Assembly (NCBI GenBank): GCA_009930275.1
Contig: RZYP01000002.1
Location: 47,007-111,006 of the forward strand
Direction: 5' to 3'
Length of the DNA: 64,000 bases
Origin: Negativicutes bacterium
GTDB lineage: Bacteria > Bacillota_C > Negativicutes > Acidaminococcales > Acidaminococcaceae
Shown here: positions 9,437-18,818 of the stretch, piece after piece
How the letters are laid out: every line of letters begins with the position of its first letter
Position numbering within the stretch: the stretch's first letter is position 1
Translations under genes and position numbers: made by a program
Notes under the pieces: generated by a model
Told to the model about the DNA's origin: nothing
The model's database searches: none
Seen by the model: only the letters and a program-made list of their open reading frames with translations

Positions 9437-11251
9437 TTATTTATTCCTGCTGCGTGTTCTGCCGCGTTCCACACGATCTAGTATCGTCTTGCGCATACGA
9501 ATACTTTTCGGAGTGACTTCAACCAGCTCGTCCTCATTAATATGTTCCAGGGCCTGTTCCAGTGAGAACAGCTTTGGCGGAATCAAGCGCACTGAATCAT
9601 CAGAGCCGCTGGCGCGCATATTGCTGACATGTTTCTTTTTGCAAGGGTTAACGTCCATATCATCGTCACGGGTGTTTTCACCAATGATTTGACCTTCATA
9701 GACCTGTTCACCCGGAGTAATAAACATAACGCCACGTTCCTGAGCATTAGAAATACCGTAAGCGGTAGTTTCGCCATTCTCAAAAGCAACAAGGGAGCCA
9801 CGGGTACGACCTGGGATATCACCTTTATAATCAGCATAACCGGCAAATACGTGGTTCATAATGCCGTTACCCTTGGTGTCAGTCAAAAATTGGTTACGGA
9901 AACCAATAAGTCCGCGCGCAGGGATATTAAACTCCATACGCAAATAACCAGCCATCTCGGTTATGTTGAGAAGCTCAGCCCGACGTAAGCCAACGCCTTC
10001 CATAACGGCGCCCATAAAATCTTGCGGCACGTCAATTGTTAAAGCCTCCATTGGTTCTTGCAGTCTGCCATCTTCAGTCCTGTGCATAACAACTTCAGGC
10101 TTACCAACTTGCAATTCAAAGCCTTCACGACGCATAGTTTCAATCAAAACAGACAAATGCAATTCACCACGGCCTGCAACAACAAAAGAATCCGGAGAAT
10201 CAGTCTCCTGCAATCTCATGCTGACATTGGTTTTCATTTCCTTGAACAAACGATCACGCAGATGACGGCTTGTTACAAAGGTTCCTTCTCTACCGGCGAA
10301 CGGACTGTTGTTAATGGAAAAAACCATAGACAAAGTTGGTTCATCAATATTGATGCCCTCAAGGCGCTCCGGGTTTTCGCTGTCAGCAATAGTTTCACCT
10401 ATGCTGGCATCAGGTAGTCCTATCAGTGCGACGATATCTCCGGCGCCAGCCTCTTGAACTTCTATTCTCTTCAAGCCTTGGTATGAATAAAGACGTCCAA
10501 TTTTGGCTTTACGGTTGGATTCTTCATTCATTAAGGTAATAGTTTCACCGTTGTGGATGGTACCACGCACGATACGACCGACAACAATACGGCCTACATA
10601 ATCATCATAGTCCAGGGTATTTACGAGCATTTGCAGCGGCGCTTCCAAATCTACATCCGGTGCCGGCATGGTATCTACTATAACCTTGAACAGAGGCTCC
10701 AAATTTTCACTTTCTTCATCCATTGACAATTTGGCGATACCATTACGGGCAGAACATAAAACAACTGGGAACTCCAGCTGCTCATCGTTAGCATTTAGTT
10801 CAATAAACAGGTCAAGAACTTCATCGATAACTTCGGTAACGCGTTGGTCAGGACGATCGATTTTATTGATGACGACGATTGGTTTTAAGTGTTGTTCCAA
10901 AGCTTTGCGCAACACGTATTTTGTTTGTGGCATAGGGCCTTCGTAGGCATCCACCAATAACAAAACGCCATCTACCATTCTAAGGACACGCTCAACTTCA
11001 CCGCCGAAATCAGCATGGCCAGGCGTATCAAGGATATTAATTTTAGTACCGTTATGCATTACTGCGGTGTTCTTGGCCAGTATAGTTATACCACGTTCAC
11101 GTTCCTGATCGTTAGAGTCCATAACTCTCTCTTCAACGCGCTCATTAGCACGAAAAACTCCGCTTTGTTTAAGCATAGCATCAACGAGGGTTGTCTTGCC
11201 GTGGTCAACGTGAGCGATAATTGCAATATTACGTAAATCATTTCTAATCAT
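9437..11251 (-). CDS. typA: Ribosome-associated GTPase TypA/BipA
   Basis: A 604-residue translational GTPase acting in ribosome assembly and stress translation. Motifs in order are [10 protein letters not shown] (P loop), the RERGITI switch I part, [12 protein letters not shown] (switch II) and NKIDRP. EF-G-like domains II, III and V follow, and then the TypA-specific C-terminal domain. ATG 11251 ([14 protein letters not shown]) has AGGAAGG upstream; the longer frame to 11302 is unsupported. It is preceded by the terminator of the TRAP operon and followed by sepF after 83 nt. Confidence 0.97.
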   Translation of the reverse strand: MIRNDLRNIAIIAHVDHGKTTLVDAMLKQSGVFRANERVEERVMDSNDQERERGITILAKNTAVMHNGTKINILDTPGHADFGGEVERVLRMVDGVLLLVDAYEGPMPQTKYVLRKALEQHLKPIVVINKIDRPDQRVTEVIDEVLDLFIELNANDEQLEFPVVLCSARNGIAKLSMDEESENLEPLFKVIVDTMPAPDVDLEAPLQMLVNTLDYDDYVGRIVVGRIVRGTIHNGETITLMNEESNRKAKIGRLYSYQGLKRIEVQEAGAGDIVALIGLPDASIGETIADSENPERLEGINIDEPTLSMVFSINNSPFAGREGTFVTSRHLRDRLFKEMKTNVSMRLQETDSPDSFVVAGRGELHLSVLIETMRREGFELQVGKPEVVMHRTEDGRLQEPMEALTIDVPQDFMGAVMEGVGLRRAELLNITEMAGYLRMEFNIPARGLIGFRNQFLTDTKGNGIMNHVFAGYADYKGDIPGRTRGSLVAFENGETTAYGISNAQERGVMFITPGEQVYEGQIIGENTRDDDMDVNPCKKKHVSNMRASGSDDSVRLIPPKLFSLEQALEHINEDELVEVTPKSIRMRKTILDRVERGRTRSRNK

Positions 11252-11279
11252 ATAATTATTCTTCCTTCCTGATTCAAAA

Positions 11280-11316
11280 ACAAAGAAAAGGATGCTTGTC
11301 AATAAGCATCCTTTCT
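11280..11316 (-). terminator. Terminator of the T-box-controlled TRAP operon
   Basis: 11-bp perfect arms at 11287-11297 and 11304-11314 with a 6-nt loop. On the minus strand they are followed by TCTTTGTTTTTG. The hairpin lies 50 nt after the permease stop and just upstream of typA. Confidence 0.85.
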
Positions 11317-11367
11317 CATGACTAGTTAATTATAGTCTTTTTAAGCAAACATGTCAATAAATATACA

Positions 11368-12645
11368 TTACTTGAGGAAATTTGGCAACCAGGTTGCCAA
11401 ACCCGGGAAGAAACAAAGCGAAATAATTTCTAATGCCATGACCGCGGCGAATGGCATAACACCACGAACAATCTGCGTCATCTTGCTGTCGGGGCTAATA
11501 CCTTGCAACACAAAAAGATTCATGCCCACAGGCGGAGTAATCAAGGCCAGTTCCAGATTAATCAGCATAATGACATTGAACCAAATTGGATCGAAGCCCG
11601 CCTTGATAATAATTGGATATAAAATTGGCAAAGTTATAAAAAGGATGGAAATTGATTCAAGAATACAACCCAAAAATAGTAACAAAAGATTAATTGCAAT
11701 TAGTATTATCCAACGGCTGGCATCTATACCGGCCACAAACTCTGTTACGGTTTGCGGCACCTGCAATATAGTAAGAACAAAGCCGAAGAGTGATGCACCT
11801 ATCATAATGGCAAAAATCATCGACGTTGTTTTGACAGTATCCCCCAAAATTTCCGGCATATCTGATATTTTCAACGTCTTATAAAGGAAAAAGGTAATAA
11901 AAAGGCTATACACCGTTCCCACAGCGGCTGCCTCAGTAGGAGTGAATGCTCCTGTGTAAATTCCGCCAACTACAACAACCGGAAGCAACAAGCCCCAAAA
12001 GCTCTTTTTTAAAGCAGCAATTCTTTCTTCTAACGGTGCAGCCTCTGCCAAAGGTAAATCTTTGCTTCTATATATCATTACCGCTATAAACATAAGTGTC
12101 AATATTACTCCCGGAACAACACCTGACATAAAGAGCTGTCCAACCGACTGGTCAGTAATCGCTCCATAAAGAATCATCGGTATACTCGGCGGAATAAGAA
12201 TACCCAAAGTGCCTCCGGCAGCAACAGCTCCAAGCACCAGCGATCTTTCATATCCGTGAGCAAGCATTTCAGGAATAGCCATAGAACCTATTGTAACGGC
12301 GCAAGCCACAGAAGATCCTGTTATTGCCGCAAAAATTGCGCAAGCAACTAACGTCGCAATACCCATACCCCCAGGAAGATGGCGCAACCACTTGTTACCC
12401 AATTCAAACAAATCGTTGCCAACCTTCCCCGCCAGGAGTATTTGACTCATGAGGACATATAAAGGAACTGCTGTCAGAACAAAATCATCAAGTGCTTTGT
12501 ACGCAAGTATAGGGATTTGGGTGAGAGCGGAGTCACCTCCCATAAAGACAAACATTCCAAAAACCCCAGCTGTGCCCAGAGAAAAAGCTACCGGAAGTCC
12601 TATAGCTAAAAGACCGAGTAAAAGGAGGGTAAACAATACAATCAT
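11368..12645 (-). CDS. TRAP transporter large permease (DctM type)
   Basis: A 425-residue inner-membrane protein with about 12 hydrophobic segments, starting MIVLFTLLLLGLLAIGLPVAF. It is the Na+-driven translocating subunit of a tripartite TRAP transporter. Typical DctM stretches are GSSVACAVTIGSMAIPEM and IPPSIPMILYGAITDQS. Its ATG overlaps the region of the small-permease stop (1 nt gap), so the two are translationally coupled. It is the last gene of the dctPQM-like operon. Substrate specificity sits in the binding protein, not here. Confidence 0.95.
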   Translation of the reverse strand: MIVLFTLLLLGLLAIGLPVAFSLGTAGVFGMFVFMGGDSALTQIPILAYKALDDFVLTAVPLYVLMSQILLAGKVGNDLFELGNKWLRHLPGGMGIATLVACAIFAAITGSSVACAVTIGSMAIPEMLAHGYERSLVLGAVAAGGTLGILIPPSIPMILYGAITDQSVGQLFMSGVVPGVILTLMFIAVMIYRSKDLPLAEAAPLEERIAALKKSFWGLLLPVVVVGGIYTGAFTPTEAAAVGTVYSLFITFFLYKTLKISDMPEILGDTVKTTSMIFAIMIGASLFGFVLTILQVPQTVTEFVAGIDASRWIILIAINLLLLFLGCILESISILFITLPILYPIIIKAGFDPIWFNVIMLINLELALITPPVGMNLFVLQGISPDSKMTQIVRGVMPFAAVMALEIISLCFFPGLATWLPNFLK

Positions 12646-12646
12646 A

Positions 12647-13171
12647 TCAGTTTATTCCCCCTTCGAAGTCATTATTAATTATTTTTTCATAATTTTCCAG
12701 TAAAGTACGTACAAAGTGCAAAAGAAGCAAAGCAATACCCACCGGTATCGACATTTGAGGTATCCAAAGCGGCATTCTGAGTGTATCAGGCGAAGTTCTG
12801 TCAATCTCTAATGATAAAAGTGTCATATCAAGCGCTTCCACCAAAAAGACTGCACAAAAAAATATGCCAATCAAGGACGTCAAAACATCAAGATAGGAAC
12901 GCTTCTTCGCGGATAACTGCCCTATGATTATATCAACTTTTATGTGTTTTCCTGACATATACGCAACTGGCATGCCCAAAAATCCCGCAACCAAAACACA
13001 ATAAACTGAAACCTCGATGGACCACTCGGTTGGTGCATTGAAAAGGCCTCGCATAATTACTTCATAACAAATCATCAGTGCTGGCAACAAAAACAATAAG
13101 CCTGCAACGACACCAACGGCATAAGTTGCCGAATCTAAAACTTTCGCATAAAATTCAATTACCTTTTTCAA
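12647..13171 (-). CDS. TRAP transporter small permease (DctQ type)
   Basis: A ~174-residue protein with four hydrophobic segments, including VVAGLLFLLPALMICYEVIM, and the DctQ-typical MRGLFNAPTEWSIEVSVY. It forms the membrane unit with DctM. The start is a TTG: the codon at 13171 has GGTGA 7 nt upstream, whereas TTG 13177 would sit almost on that site. No ATG is in frame because the only upstream one meets a stop. It lies between the binding-protein gene (about 50 nt) and dctM (1 nt). Confidence 0.92.
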   Translation of the reverse strand: MKKVIEFYAKVLDSATYAVGVVAGLLFLLPALMICYEVIMRGLFNAPTEWSIEVSVYCVLVAGFLGMPVAYMSGKHIKVDIIIGQLSAKKRSYLDVLTSLIGIFFCAVFLVEALDMTLLSLEIDRTSPDTLRMPLWIPQMSIPVGIALLLLHFVRTLLENYEKIINNDFEGGIN

Positions 13172-13222
13172 GTACAATTCACCGCATTTCCAAGACTTTT
13201 CAATTGTTTATTATCAGCAACA

Positions 13223-14251
13223 CTATTCTTTCGTGCAAATGTCGATTAATTCTTGGCCAAGAGGACCGGCATGGCTTACGAAAATGTCCCAGCAAGGTTT
13301 CGTTGCAGATCTCCATTGGACTAAATCAGCCTCTGGAACAACATAAACCTCCATACCTTTTTCCTTCAATTTTTGGAGCGCATTCAAATCTTCTGCTTTA
13401 GCACTTTTACGCAAATCATCACGAACTTCATTAGCAGCGCTCATCAAGATCTTTTGCTTTTCCGGGCTCAGCTTTTGGAAGGCTTTATCATTCATTGCTA
13501 AAATAAATTCAGGATAAGCATGGTTTGTAACAGTTAAATATTTGGTTACTTCATACATTTTGCGATCATACATAGCCGTAGTACCCGAAGTCTGACCATC
13601 GACAACTCCTCGCTGAATTGCCATGTATACTTCACCTGAGCCCATAGTTACAGGGGCAGCACCAAGTGCTTTTATCGTTTCGGAAGGCATTTCACCATAA
13701 CCACGAAGCTTCAGACCATCAAAATCAGCAGGCTTCGTAATAGCCTTTTTACTGTTGGCAAACTGCACAAAGCCATAATCCGCCCAGATAATCGGACGAA
13801 CTCCTTTCTTTTTCATTTCTGCTCCCAATTTATCGCCTAACCCTCCATCAATTGCTTTGTCGACTTTCTCATAACTGGGGAACAAGAAAGGAACATCAAA
13901 AACCTCCATAGCCGGGATAACGGATGACCATCTGCCAACCGTATTCAGGCCCATATCAATTCCACCTGACATAATTGCGTCGTTCATACTTTTATCGTTA
14001 TATAGCTGCCCTGAAGGATAAATAGCGATCGTCATCATTCCTTTTGACTTTTCCGCAACCTTTTTTTCCAAACTTTCCATCCCCTTTGCCAGCGGATGAG
14101 CTGTCGGCAAATTGTGTGCCAATTTCAGCGTGACCTTTTCAGCCCCTGCCTTCTTTTCTTCTTTTTTGCCGCTGCAACCAACAACTGCTGCTAACGTTAA
14201 AACCATGGAAATCGCAACAATTTTTTTGAACCATTTTGACGCCGTTGTCAT
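13223..14251 (-). CDS. TRAP transporter solute-binding lipoprotein (DctP type)
   Basis: A 342-residue extracytoplasmic receptor. The signal peptide ends in a lipobox (LTLAAVVGCSG), so it is probably lipid-anchored. The DctP fold follows: KLAHNLPTAHPLAKGM, YPSGQL, and FDGLKLRGYG containing the family arginine that usually binds a substrate carboxylate. So the ligand is probably an organic or 2-oxo acid. The ATG has GAGGTGA upstream. It is the first gene of the TRAP operon, 77 nt after a complete T-box leader, which ties its expression to uncharged tRNA, most likely tRNA-Leu. A leucine-related 2-oxo or 2-hydroxy acid is therefore a candidate ligand (inference). Confidence 0.95.
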   Translation of the reverse strand: MTTASKWFKKIVAISMVLTLAAVVGCSGKKEEKKAGAEKVTLKLAHNLPTAHPLAKGMESLEKKVAEKSKGMMTIAIYPSGQLYNDKSMNDAIMSGGIDMGLNTVGRWSSVIPAMEVFDVPFLFPSYEKVDKAIDGGLGDKLGAEMKKKGVRPIIWADYGFVQFANSKKAITKPADFDGLKLRGYGEMPSETIKALGAAPVTMGSGEVYMAIQRGVVDGQTSGTTAMYDRKMYEVTKYLTVTNHAYPEFILAMNDKAFQKLSPEKQKILMSAANEVRDDLRKSAKAEDLNALQKLKEKGMEVYVVPEADLVQWRSATKPCWDIFVSHAGPLGQELIDICTKE

Positions 14252-14327
14252 TTTTCTTCACCTCATTAAATTTTTATATCTATCGTTTTTTTGATCCAAC
14301 TACTACTAAGACCAATAAACACCAAAT

Positions 14328-14573
14328 AAAAAAGCCCCTATTAACGAATATTCGCTAATAGGGGCGAACTAACGCGGTACCACCCTAACATTTCACTCAT
14401 TAACCTTAACGCGGATTACGCCTATCCCTAAATTTTTGTTTTCAGGATAAGAATTCCTGGGCGAGAAACATGCTGTTGCAACACCGATTTGCACCACCCA
14501 TCGGTTCTCTGTAATTGCTTCCAGACGTTATTCCCAATCACTACATTTAATCGCTATAACATTATGAAACATT
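14328..14573 (-). promoter_or_regulatory. T-box riboswitch leader of the TRAP operon, probable Leu (CUC) specifier
   Basis: The minus-strand leader has every T-box part. Stem I carries an AG-bulge-like CAGAGA and a distal loop with GGTGCAAA (about 14480-14510). The T-box sequence AGGGTGGTACCGCG is at 14373-14386. A factor-independent terminator has arms at 14334-14348 and 14351-14365, with its U run at 14328-14333. The TGGT in the bulge would pair with an ACCA tRNA end, fitting a discriminator A. My fold puts UCUCG in the 3' side of the specifier loop, closed by GGG/CCC and AACGU/AUGUU. CUC (14463-14465) followed by G obeys the purine rule, so tRNA-Leu; UUC (Phe) is the weaker alternative. 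Uncharged tRNA should switch the operon on. Confidence 0.9.
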
Positions 14574-14579
14574 GTTCAA

Positions 14580-14608
14580 ATTATAGCAACGAAAAGTAAC
14601 AATGTCAA
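14580..14608 (-). promoter_or_regulatory. Consensus promoter of the T-box/TRAP operon
   Basis: Perfect TTGACA (14603-14608) and perfect TATAAT (14580-14585) with a 17-bp spacer on the minus strand. The start falls near 14573, at the head of the T-box leader. A full-consensus promoter means control rests on the leader rather than on weak initiation. Confidence 0.9.
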
Positions 14609-14662
14609 GCCTGCCTTTTCGAAACAAAAGATTTTGTAAACATTCTGTGCACATATGTGTTT

Positions 14663-16270
14663 TTAGACATTTTTTAGTACTTCGTCAACATACTTCTTTG
14701 CTTTTTCAATTTTTCTCCTGAATTCAGCGGCCTTAGAAGAATCACGAGCGGCAATTTGCTCAATTCTGGTCTTATAGAGGGCAATATCACGTTCGAACTT
14801 GCGCAATGCCTCCCGCAGCTCTTGTCCTTCTGGCAATTCTTCGGGGATAAGACGGGATGTTTCCATCCGCCACTCCGTTCCCTCAATAACTACGCTGTCA
14901 CCATATTGCGGAATCGCCGTAGCAGTACCCAAAGTTCGCTGCAAATCTTCAGCAAAAGCAAAAGCGGCATCATGCTCACCATGAACAACAAAGAAGGCTT
15001 TGGGTCGTTTCTCCATGGCTTTAAACCAATCCATCATCTGGTTTTTATCGGCGTGTGCTGAAAATCCTTCCAAGTAATAAATTTTCGCCTTAACAACAAT
15101 GTCTTCGCCCATTATTCTCACTCTTTTTGCGCCCTCAATCAAACGCCTTCCCATACTCCCCTCCGCCTGGAACCCGGCAAAGAGAACAGTGCTGTCACTT
15201 CTCCACAAATTATGTTTCAAGTGGTGAAGAATACGACCTGCATCAGCCATCCCGCTTGCCGAAATAATAACCATAGGCCCCTGCATGAAATTAATGGCCT
15301 TCGATTCGTCGGCAGATTGTGTATATTTGATCTGTGGAAGAGAGAGGAGGCTTCTGTCTTTATCATAGATGGTTTTAGCTTCCTCGTCATACTCCTCAGG
15401 GTTTGTTAAAGTAACTTGAGTCGCCTTAACCGCCATAGGGCTATCAATTATAATAGGAATCTCAGGAATCTTTTTTTCTTCCATGAGTTTCTTGAAATAA
15501 TACAGCATTACTTGCGTACGCCCAACGGCAAATGCTGGTACAACCAAGTTGCCGCCGCGAGAAACAGCTTCAACGACAATTTTCCTAAGTTCTTCTTCTC
15601 TATCGTAAACAGGGTGAACCCTATTGCCATAAGTGGACTCAGTAATGATAAAATCCGCCATGGGTACCCGGCTGGGATCTTTAATGATAGGTTGCCCCGG
15701 CTGACCTACATCGCCAGAAAATACAATCTTGGTGTCCTTACCATTTTCGTTAATATGGAACTCAAGAAAAGATGATCCCAGAATGTGCCCCGCTATTCTG
15801 AAAGTAACCTCCACACCCTTAAATAATTCGAGTTTCTCGTTAAAATCATGTGACTCGAAATGTTTCAAAGCTATTTCAGCATCATCAATCGTATACAAAG
15901 GCAGTACTTCCGGCTTACCGGCACGCATGCCTTTGCGATTGGCGAATTCAGCTTCTGAAGCTTGGATGTGCGCACTATCAGACAAAAGAATCTCACATAA
16001 CTCTTCCGTAACCCTTGTGCAATGGATACGGCCTTTGAAGCCTTGTTTGACAAGTTTTGGCAACAGACCGCTGTGATCAATATGTGCATGTGTCAAAACA
16101 ACAGCGTCAATCATTCTGGGGTTAAAAGCAAACTCTCTTTCGTTGAATGTTCTAATTAATTTAGAGCCCTGGTACATGCCGCAGTCAATCAAGAGCTTTT
16201 TGCCGTTAACCTCTAGCAGATAGCAGGAGCCAGTTACCATCCTGGCCGCACCTAAAAACGTGATTTTCAT
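14663..16270 (-). CDS. Metallo-beta-lactamase/beta-CASP RNA-processing hydrolase
   Basis: A 535-residue cytosolic zinc enzyme of the CPSF73-like group. The lactamase part has the LTHAHIDHSGLLP motif, GHILGSSFLEF and FSGDVGQPG. The beta-CASP part includes the acidic motif A region (ESTYGN), the ISASGMADAGRI segment and a late HADKNQMMDW histidine. Members are endo- or exoribonucleases. It is distinct from RNase J, which is longer and has other C-terminal motifs. The C-terminal ~60 residues form a charged coiled-coil-like helix. ATG 16270 has AAGGAGG upstream. It lies between murB (terminated) and the T-box promoter, probably monocistronic. Confidence 0.9.
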   Translation of the reverse strand: MKITFLGAARMVTGSCYLLEVNGKKLLIDCGMYQGSKLIRTFNEREFAFNPRMIDAVVLTHAHIDHSGLLPKLVKQGFKGRIHCTRVTEELCEILLSDSAHIQASEAEFANRKGMRAGKPEVLPLYTIDDAEIALKHFESHDFNEKLELFKGVEVTFRIAGHILGSSFLEFHINENGKDTKIVFSGDVGQPGQPIIKDPSRVPMADFIITESTYGNRVHPVYDREEELRKIVVEAVSRGGNLVVPAFAVGRTQVMLYYFKKLMEEKKIPEIPIIIDSPMAVKATQVTLTNPEEYDEEAKTIYDKDRSLLSLPQIKYTQSADESKAINFMQGPMVIISASGMADAGRILHHLKHNLWRSDSTVLFAGFQAEGSMGRRLIEGAKRVRIMGEDIVVKAKIYYLEGFSAHADKNQMMDWFKAMEKRPKAFFVVHGEHDAAFAFAEDLQRTLGTATAIPQYGDSVVIEGTEWRMETSRLIPEELPEGQELREALRKFERDIALYKTRIEQIAARDSSKAAEFRRKIEKAKKYVDEVLKNV

Positions 16271-16404
16271 TAGTCATTCCTCCTTATACCCTTTTAACCA
16301 AACAATACAATCGTAATATTCCACAAAAGCACCTGAATTACCTGCAACCAACACACCCTCTGTCTGCGAAAAGAGTTTTAAATTTACCATTTATTTTGGA
16401 AATA

Positions 16405-16440
16405 TAAAAACGCCATGATACATTTTCATATCATGGCGTC
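16405..16440 (-). terminator. Terminator after murB
   Basis: 10-bp arms CGCCATGATA (16411-16420) and its complement (16429-16438) with an 8-nt loop. On the minus strand they are followed by TTTTTATATTT. It ends the ylbF-murB unit. Confidence 0.88.
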
Positions 16441-16447
16441 AAATTCA

Positions 16448-17356
16448 TTATTCTCCGTATATCCTGACTTCCGGTTCCAAACGGACTCCGGCATGGGCAT
16501 AAACCTTGTCCTGAACTTCACCAATAAGGCGCAAAACGTCAGCCGCGGTAGCATCGCCAACATTAACGACAAAGCCTGCATGCTTGGTCGAAACTTGCGC
16601 TCCTCCAACAGTATAGCCCTTAAGTCCGGCTTCTTCAATCAGCGTGCCGGCATAATGACCAGGTGGACGCCTGAACATGCTTCCTGCATTAGGTATGTCA
16701 AGCGGTTGCTTGGTCGTCCTCCGATTGGTAAAATCTGCCATTTTGGCTTTTATTTCGTTAATATCGCCCTTCTCAAGCGTCATTTCTACGCTGATGATTA
16801 TAGCTCCGTTGTCCTGTATAGAGCTATGCCTGTAGCCGAACTCTAAAACATCCTTGTTGAAAACCTTTACTTGTCCGTCAGCGGTCAAAACAGTTACCTT
16901 TGCAACTACTTTGCACATCTCGCCATCATAAGCTCCGGCATTCATGAAGACAGCACCACCGATGCTGCCGGGAATACCGACCGCAAATTCAAGACCTGTC
17001 AAGCCACAAGCAGCGGCCTTATTGGCAACTGCCGCCAGCGATACTCCTGCTTCGGCAATAAGTCTTTCGCCGTCGCACTCCATACCTCTCAAAGCATTAC
17101 CCAGCTTAACTACCACTCCCCTGATTCCTTTATCCTTCACCAGAAGATTAGAGCCATTGCCGATAATTGTCAGCGGAAGTCCCTCCGCTCTTGCTTCTGC
17201 CACTACCTTTTCTAACTTGCTCGCGTCCGAAGGCATAACAAGTATGTCAGCAGGTCCGCCAATACGAAAAGATGTGTGAGCCTTCATGGGCTCATTTTCG
17301 CGAAAGCAACCCGGCATATTCTCGTTCAACCAATTTTTAAATCTTTCAAAAACCAT
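16448..17356 (-). CDS. murB: UDP-N-acetylenolpyruvoylglucosamine reductase
   Basis: FAD enzyme that reduces UDP-GlcNAc-enolpyruvate to UDP-MurNAc with NADPH, the second step of peptidoglycan precursor synthesis. Visible motifs are SFRIGGPADILV, IIGNGSNLLV, GIPGSIGGAVFMNAGAY (FAD binding), YRHSSIQ and GSMFRRPPGHYAGTLIEEAGL, which holds the catalytic Ser region. The chosen ATG 17356 gives 302 aa and has GGAG 6 nt upstream; a longer frame to 17389 lies inside ylbF. It starts 1 nt after the ylbF stop, so the two are coupled. Confidence 0.96.
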   Translation of the reverse strand: MVFERFKNWLNENMPGCFRENEPMKAHTSFRIGGPADILVMPSDASKLEKVVAEARAEGLPLTIIGNGSNLLVKDKGIRGVVVKLGNALRGMECDGERLIAEAGVSLAAVANKAAACGLTGLEFAVGIPGSIGGAVFMNAGAYDGEMCKVVAKVTVLTADGQVKVFNKDVLEFGYRHSSIQDNGAIIISVEMTLEKGDINEIKAKMADFTNRRTTKQPLDIPNAGSMFRRPPGHYAGTLIEEAGLKGYTVGGAQVSTKHAGFVVNVGDATAADVLRLIGEVQDKVYAHAGVRLEPEVRIYGE

Positions 17357-17357
17357 A

Positions 17358-17696
17358 TTATTCTCCGGCAACTTCTTTAACAACATCACCTATAGTTTTA
17401 GAAATGTCATTAATCATAAGCTGAAAGCGGATATAAGCCTGCACATAGTCGTTGGCAGCACTATTAAGGCTCAGAACTTCATACAATTTTTGTACTTTTT
17501 CTATTTTTCCCGTATCTGGAGCATTCCCGGAAAACTGGGCTATTTCAAGTTCCTGTTTTTGTTTCATGAAATCCTTGACCATTGTCTCAGCCGCGGAATC
17601 CTCCGACAATTTTTTCTTTGCTTCAGACAATCTTTTGTATTCCTGGCTTTCACGCATCGCTCTGCCTAATTCATTAGCTGCATCATATACATTCAT
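17358..17696 (-). CDS. YlbF/YmcA family protein
   Basis: A 112-residue all-helical protein beginning MNVYDAANELGRAMRESQEY. It has the family pattern of two long helices, with MVKDFMKQKQELEIAQ in the middle. In Bacillus, YlbF, YmcA and YaaT form a complex that helps RNase Y choose mRNAs to mature. Here it is coupled to murB. Only one paralogue is seen in the window, so which member of the family it is cannot be decided. Confidence 0.85.
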   Translation of the reverse strand: MNVYDAANELGRAMRESQEYKRLSEAKKKLSEDSAAETMVKDFMKQKQELEIAQFSGNAPDTGKIEKVQKLYEVLSLNSAANDYVQAYIRFQLMINDISKTIGDVVKEVAGE

Positions 17697-17780
17697 TCTT
17701 GGTCACCTCAAAAAAATTTTATCTAATTTCACCATCGCTAATTTTAGCACATTTGAAACATTTTATAAAGAACTTTGACT

Positions 17781-18818
17781 TTATTTCAGGTCGCGCAGCG
17801 GTATGTCCAGCAATTGATATTCATTCCCGCTATCATACTCAAAATGCCACCATTCCATATCCGAACAGGAAAATCCTTCCAAAGCCATAAGCTGCCGCAA
17901 TAAATCCCTCTCCCATCGTTCCAGCGAAGTACCGCCCGCAAAATTACCGTATTGTCTGGGTGATGGTTCGTCAAAATCACTTATCATTTGTAACTGTTCC
18001 CCTGTTTCTAAGTCATAAAGTCCCACATCGACAGCATTACCGGTATTATGCGGCGAACCTTTTTCAGGTTTTGGCAATAATGATTTTTGTGCTGTCGGCA
18101 AAGCTTCGTATGCCAGCTTAGAAACTTTCCAGGGCCTGTAAGCATCCCAAACCAGCAACCCATAGCCGTAATCCGCCAGTTTTTGCGAAACACGCTGCAA
18201 AGCTTCAGCAGCTCTCCTATTCAAATAAGCTTTTTGACTGTCGTAAAGCGGCGCAGAAAAACAGTTATTGTCGGTTGCATAACGCAAATCAAATTTAAGC
18301 CCCGGTATCGTAGTCAAATTAACAAGCTCAGCTACATTTGGGTCTTTTTGTTCCGGCATCACGGCTGTATCAACTATTTTTCTCAGTTCCTCCCATGTTT
18401 TTGGCGGTATTACTTTGAAATAATTCTCTTTTTCAGGTCCAAAAAAACTGCGGGTATAACGATTGCCGCCTATAATACAACTTATTCCGTGACCGTCTTT
18501 ATCTCGCTCAAATTTGACTTTTCCTTCGGCATCAGTCAGTGCCCCTGCCTCATAAATTCGGTAAGCGTCGTAGTGTTCCTTGACTAATGGGTAGACATTA
18601 CTTTTTTGATAGTCTTTATCCTCAGGCAGATAACGATACAAAACACTTAACACTCCATCCTGCTCGCGTACAAGTAGTTGCTCGCCATTGCCAGTATAAA
18701 GGCCAAGCAAGTACTTCTCGTCAGCCGGGCACCCCTTTGGCTGCAGGCCATTGGCATTAGCCAAAGGATGCAACTGCAATACAAACAAGCATAATAAAGT
18801 AAAAAAGAATTTAGCCAT
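17781..18818 (-). CDS. Secreted VanX/DdpX-like D-alanyl-D-alanine dipeptidase
   Basis: A 345-residue zinc peptidase. Residues 1-22 are a signal peptide, then comes a ~120-residue extra N-terminal domain. The C-terminal VanX domain starts at about residue 165: LRYATDNNCF, WDAYRPW (Arg228), SPHNTGNAVDVGLYD (His257, Asp264) and EWWHFEY (Glu322, His325), so the zinc ligands and catalytic Glu are intact. Such enzymes cleave D-Ala-D-Ala or related dipeptides; with a signal peptide it should act on exported wall fragments rather than serve glycopeptide resistance. Its ATG overlaps the dpaL stop by 1 nt. It is the last gene of the six-gene operon. The role of the N-terminal domain is unknown. Confidence 0.88.
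   Translation of the reverse strand: MAKFFFTLLCLFVLQLHPLANANGLQPKGCPADEKYLLGLYTGNGEQLLVREQDGVLSVLYRYLPEDKDYQKSNVYPLVKEHYDAYRIYEAGALTDAEGKVKFERDKDGHGISCIIGGNRYTRSFFGPEKENYFKVIPPKTWEELRKIVDTAVMPEQKDPNVAELVNLTTIPGLKFDLRYATDNNCFSAPLYDSQKAYLNRRAAEALQRVSQKLADYGYGLLVWDAYRPWKVSKLAYEALPTAQKSLLPKPEKGSPHNTGNAVDVGLYDLETGEQLQMISDFDEPSPRQYGNFAGGTSLERWERDLLRQLMALEGFSCSDMEWWHFEYDSGNEYQLLDIPLRDLK

Noticed and set aside
14463..14467. UUC (Phe) as T-box specifier
   Set aside because: It would be followed by U, against the usual purine after the specifier, and sits less well in the internal loop than CUC; kept only as an alternative.
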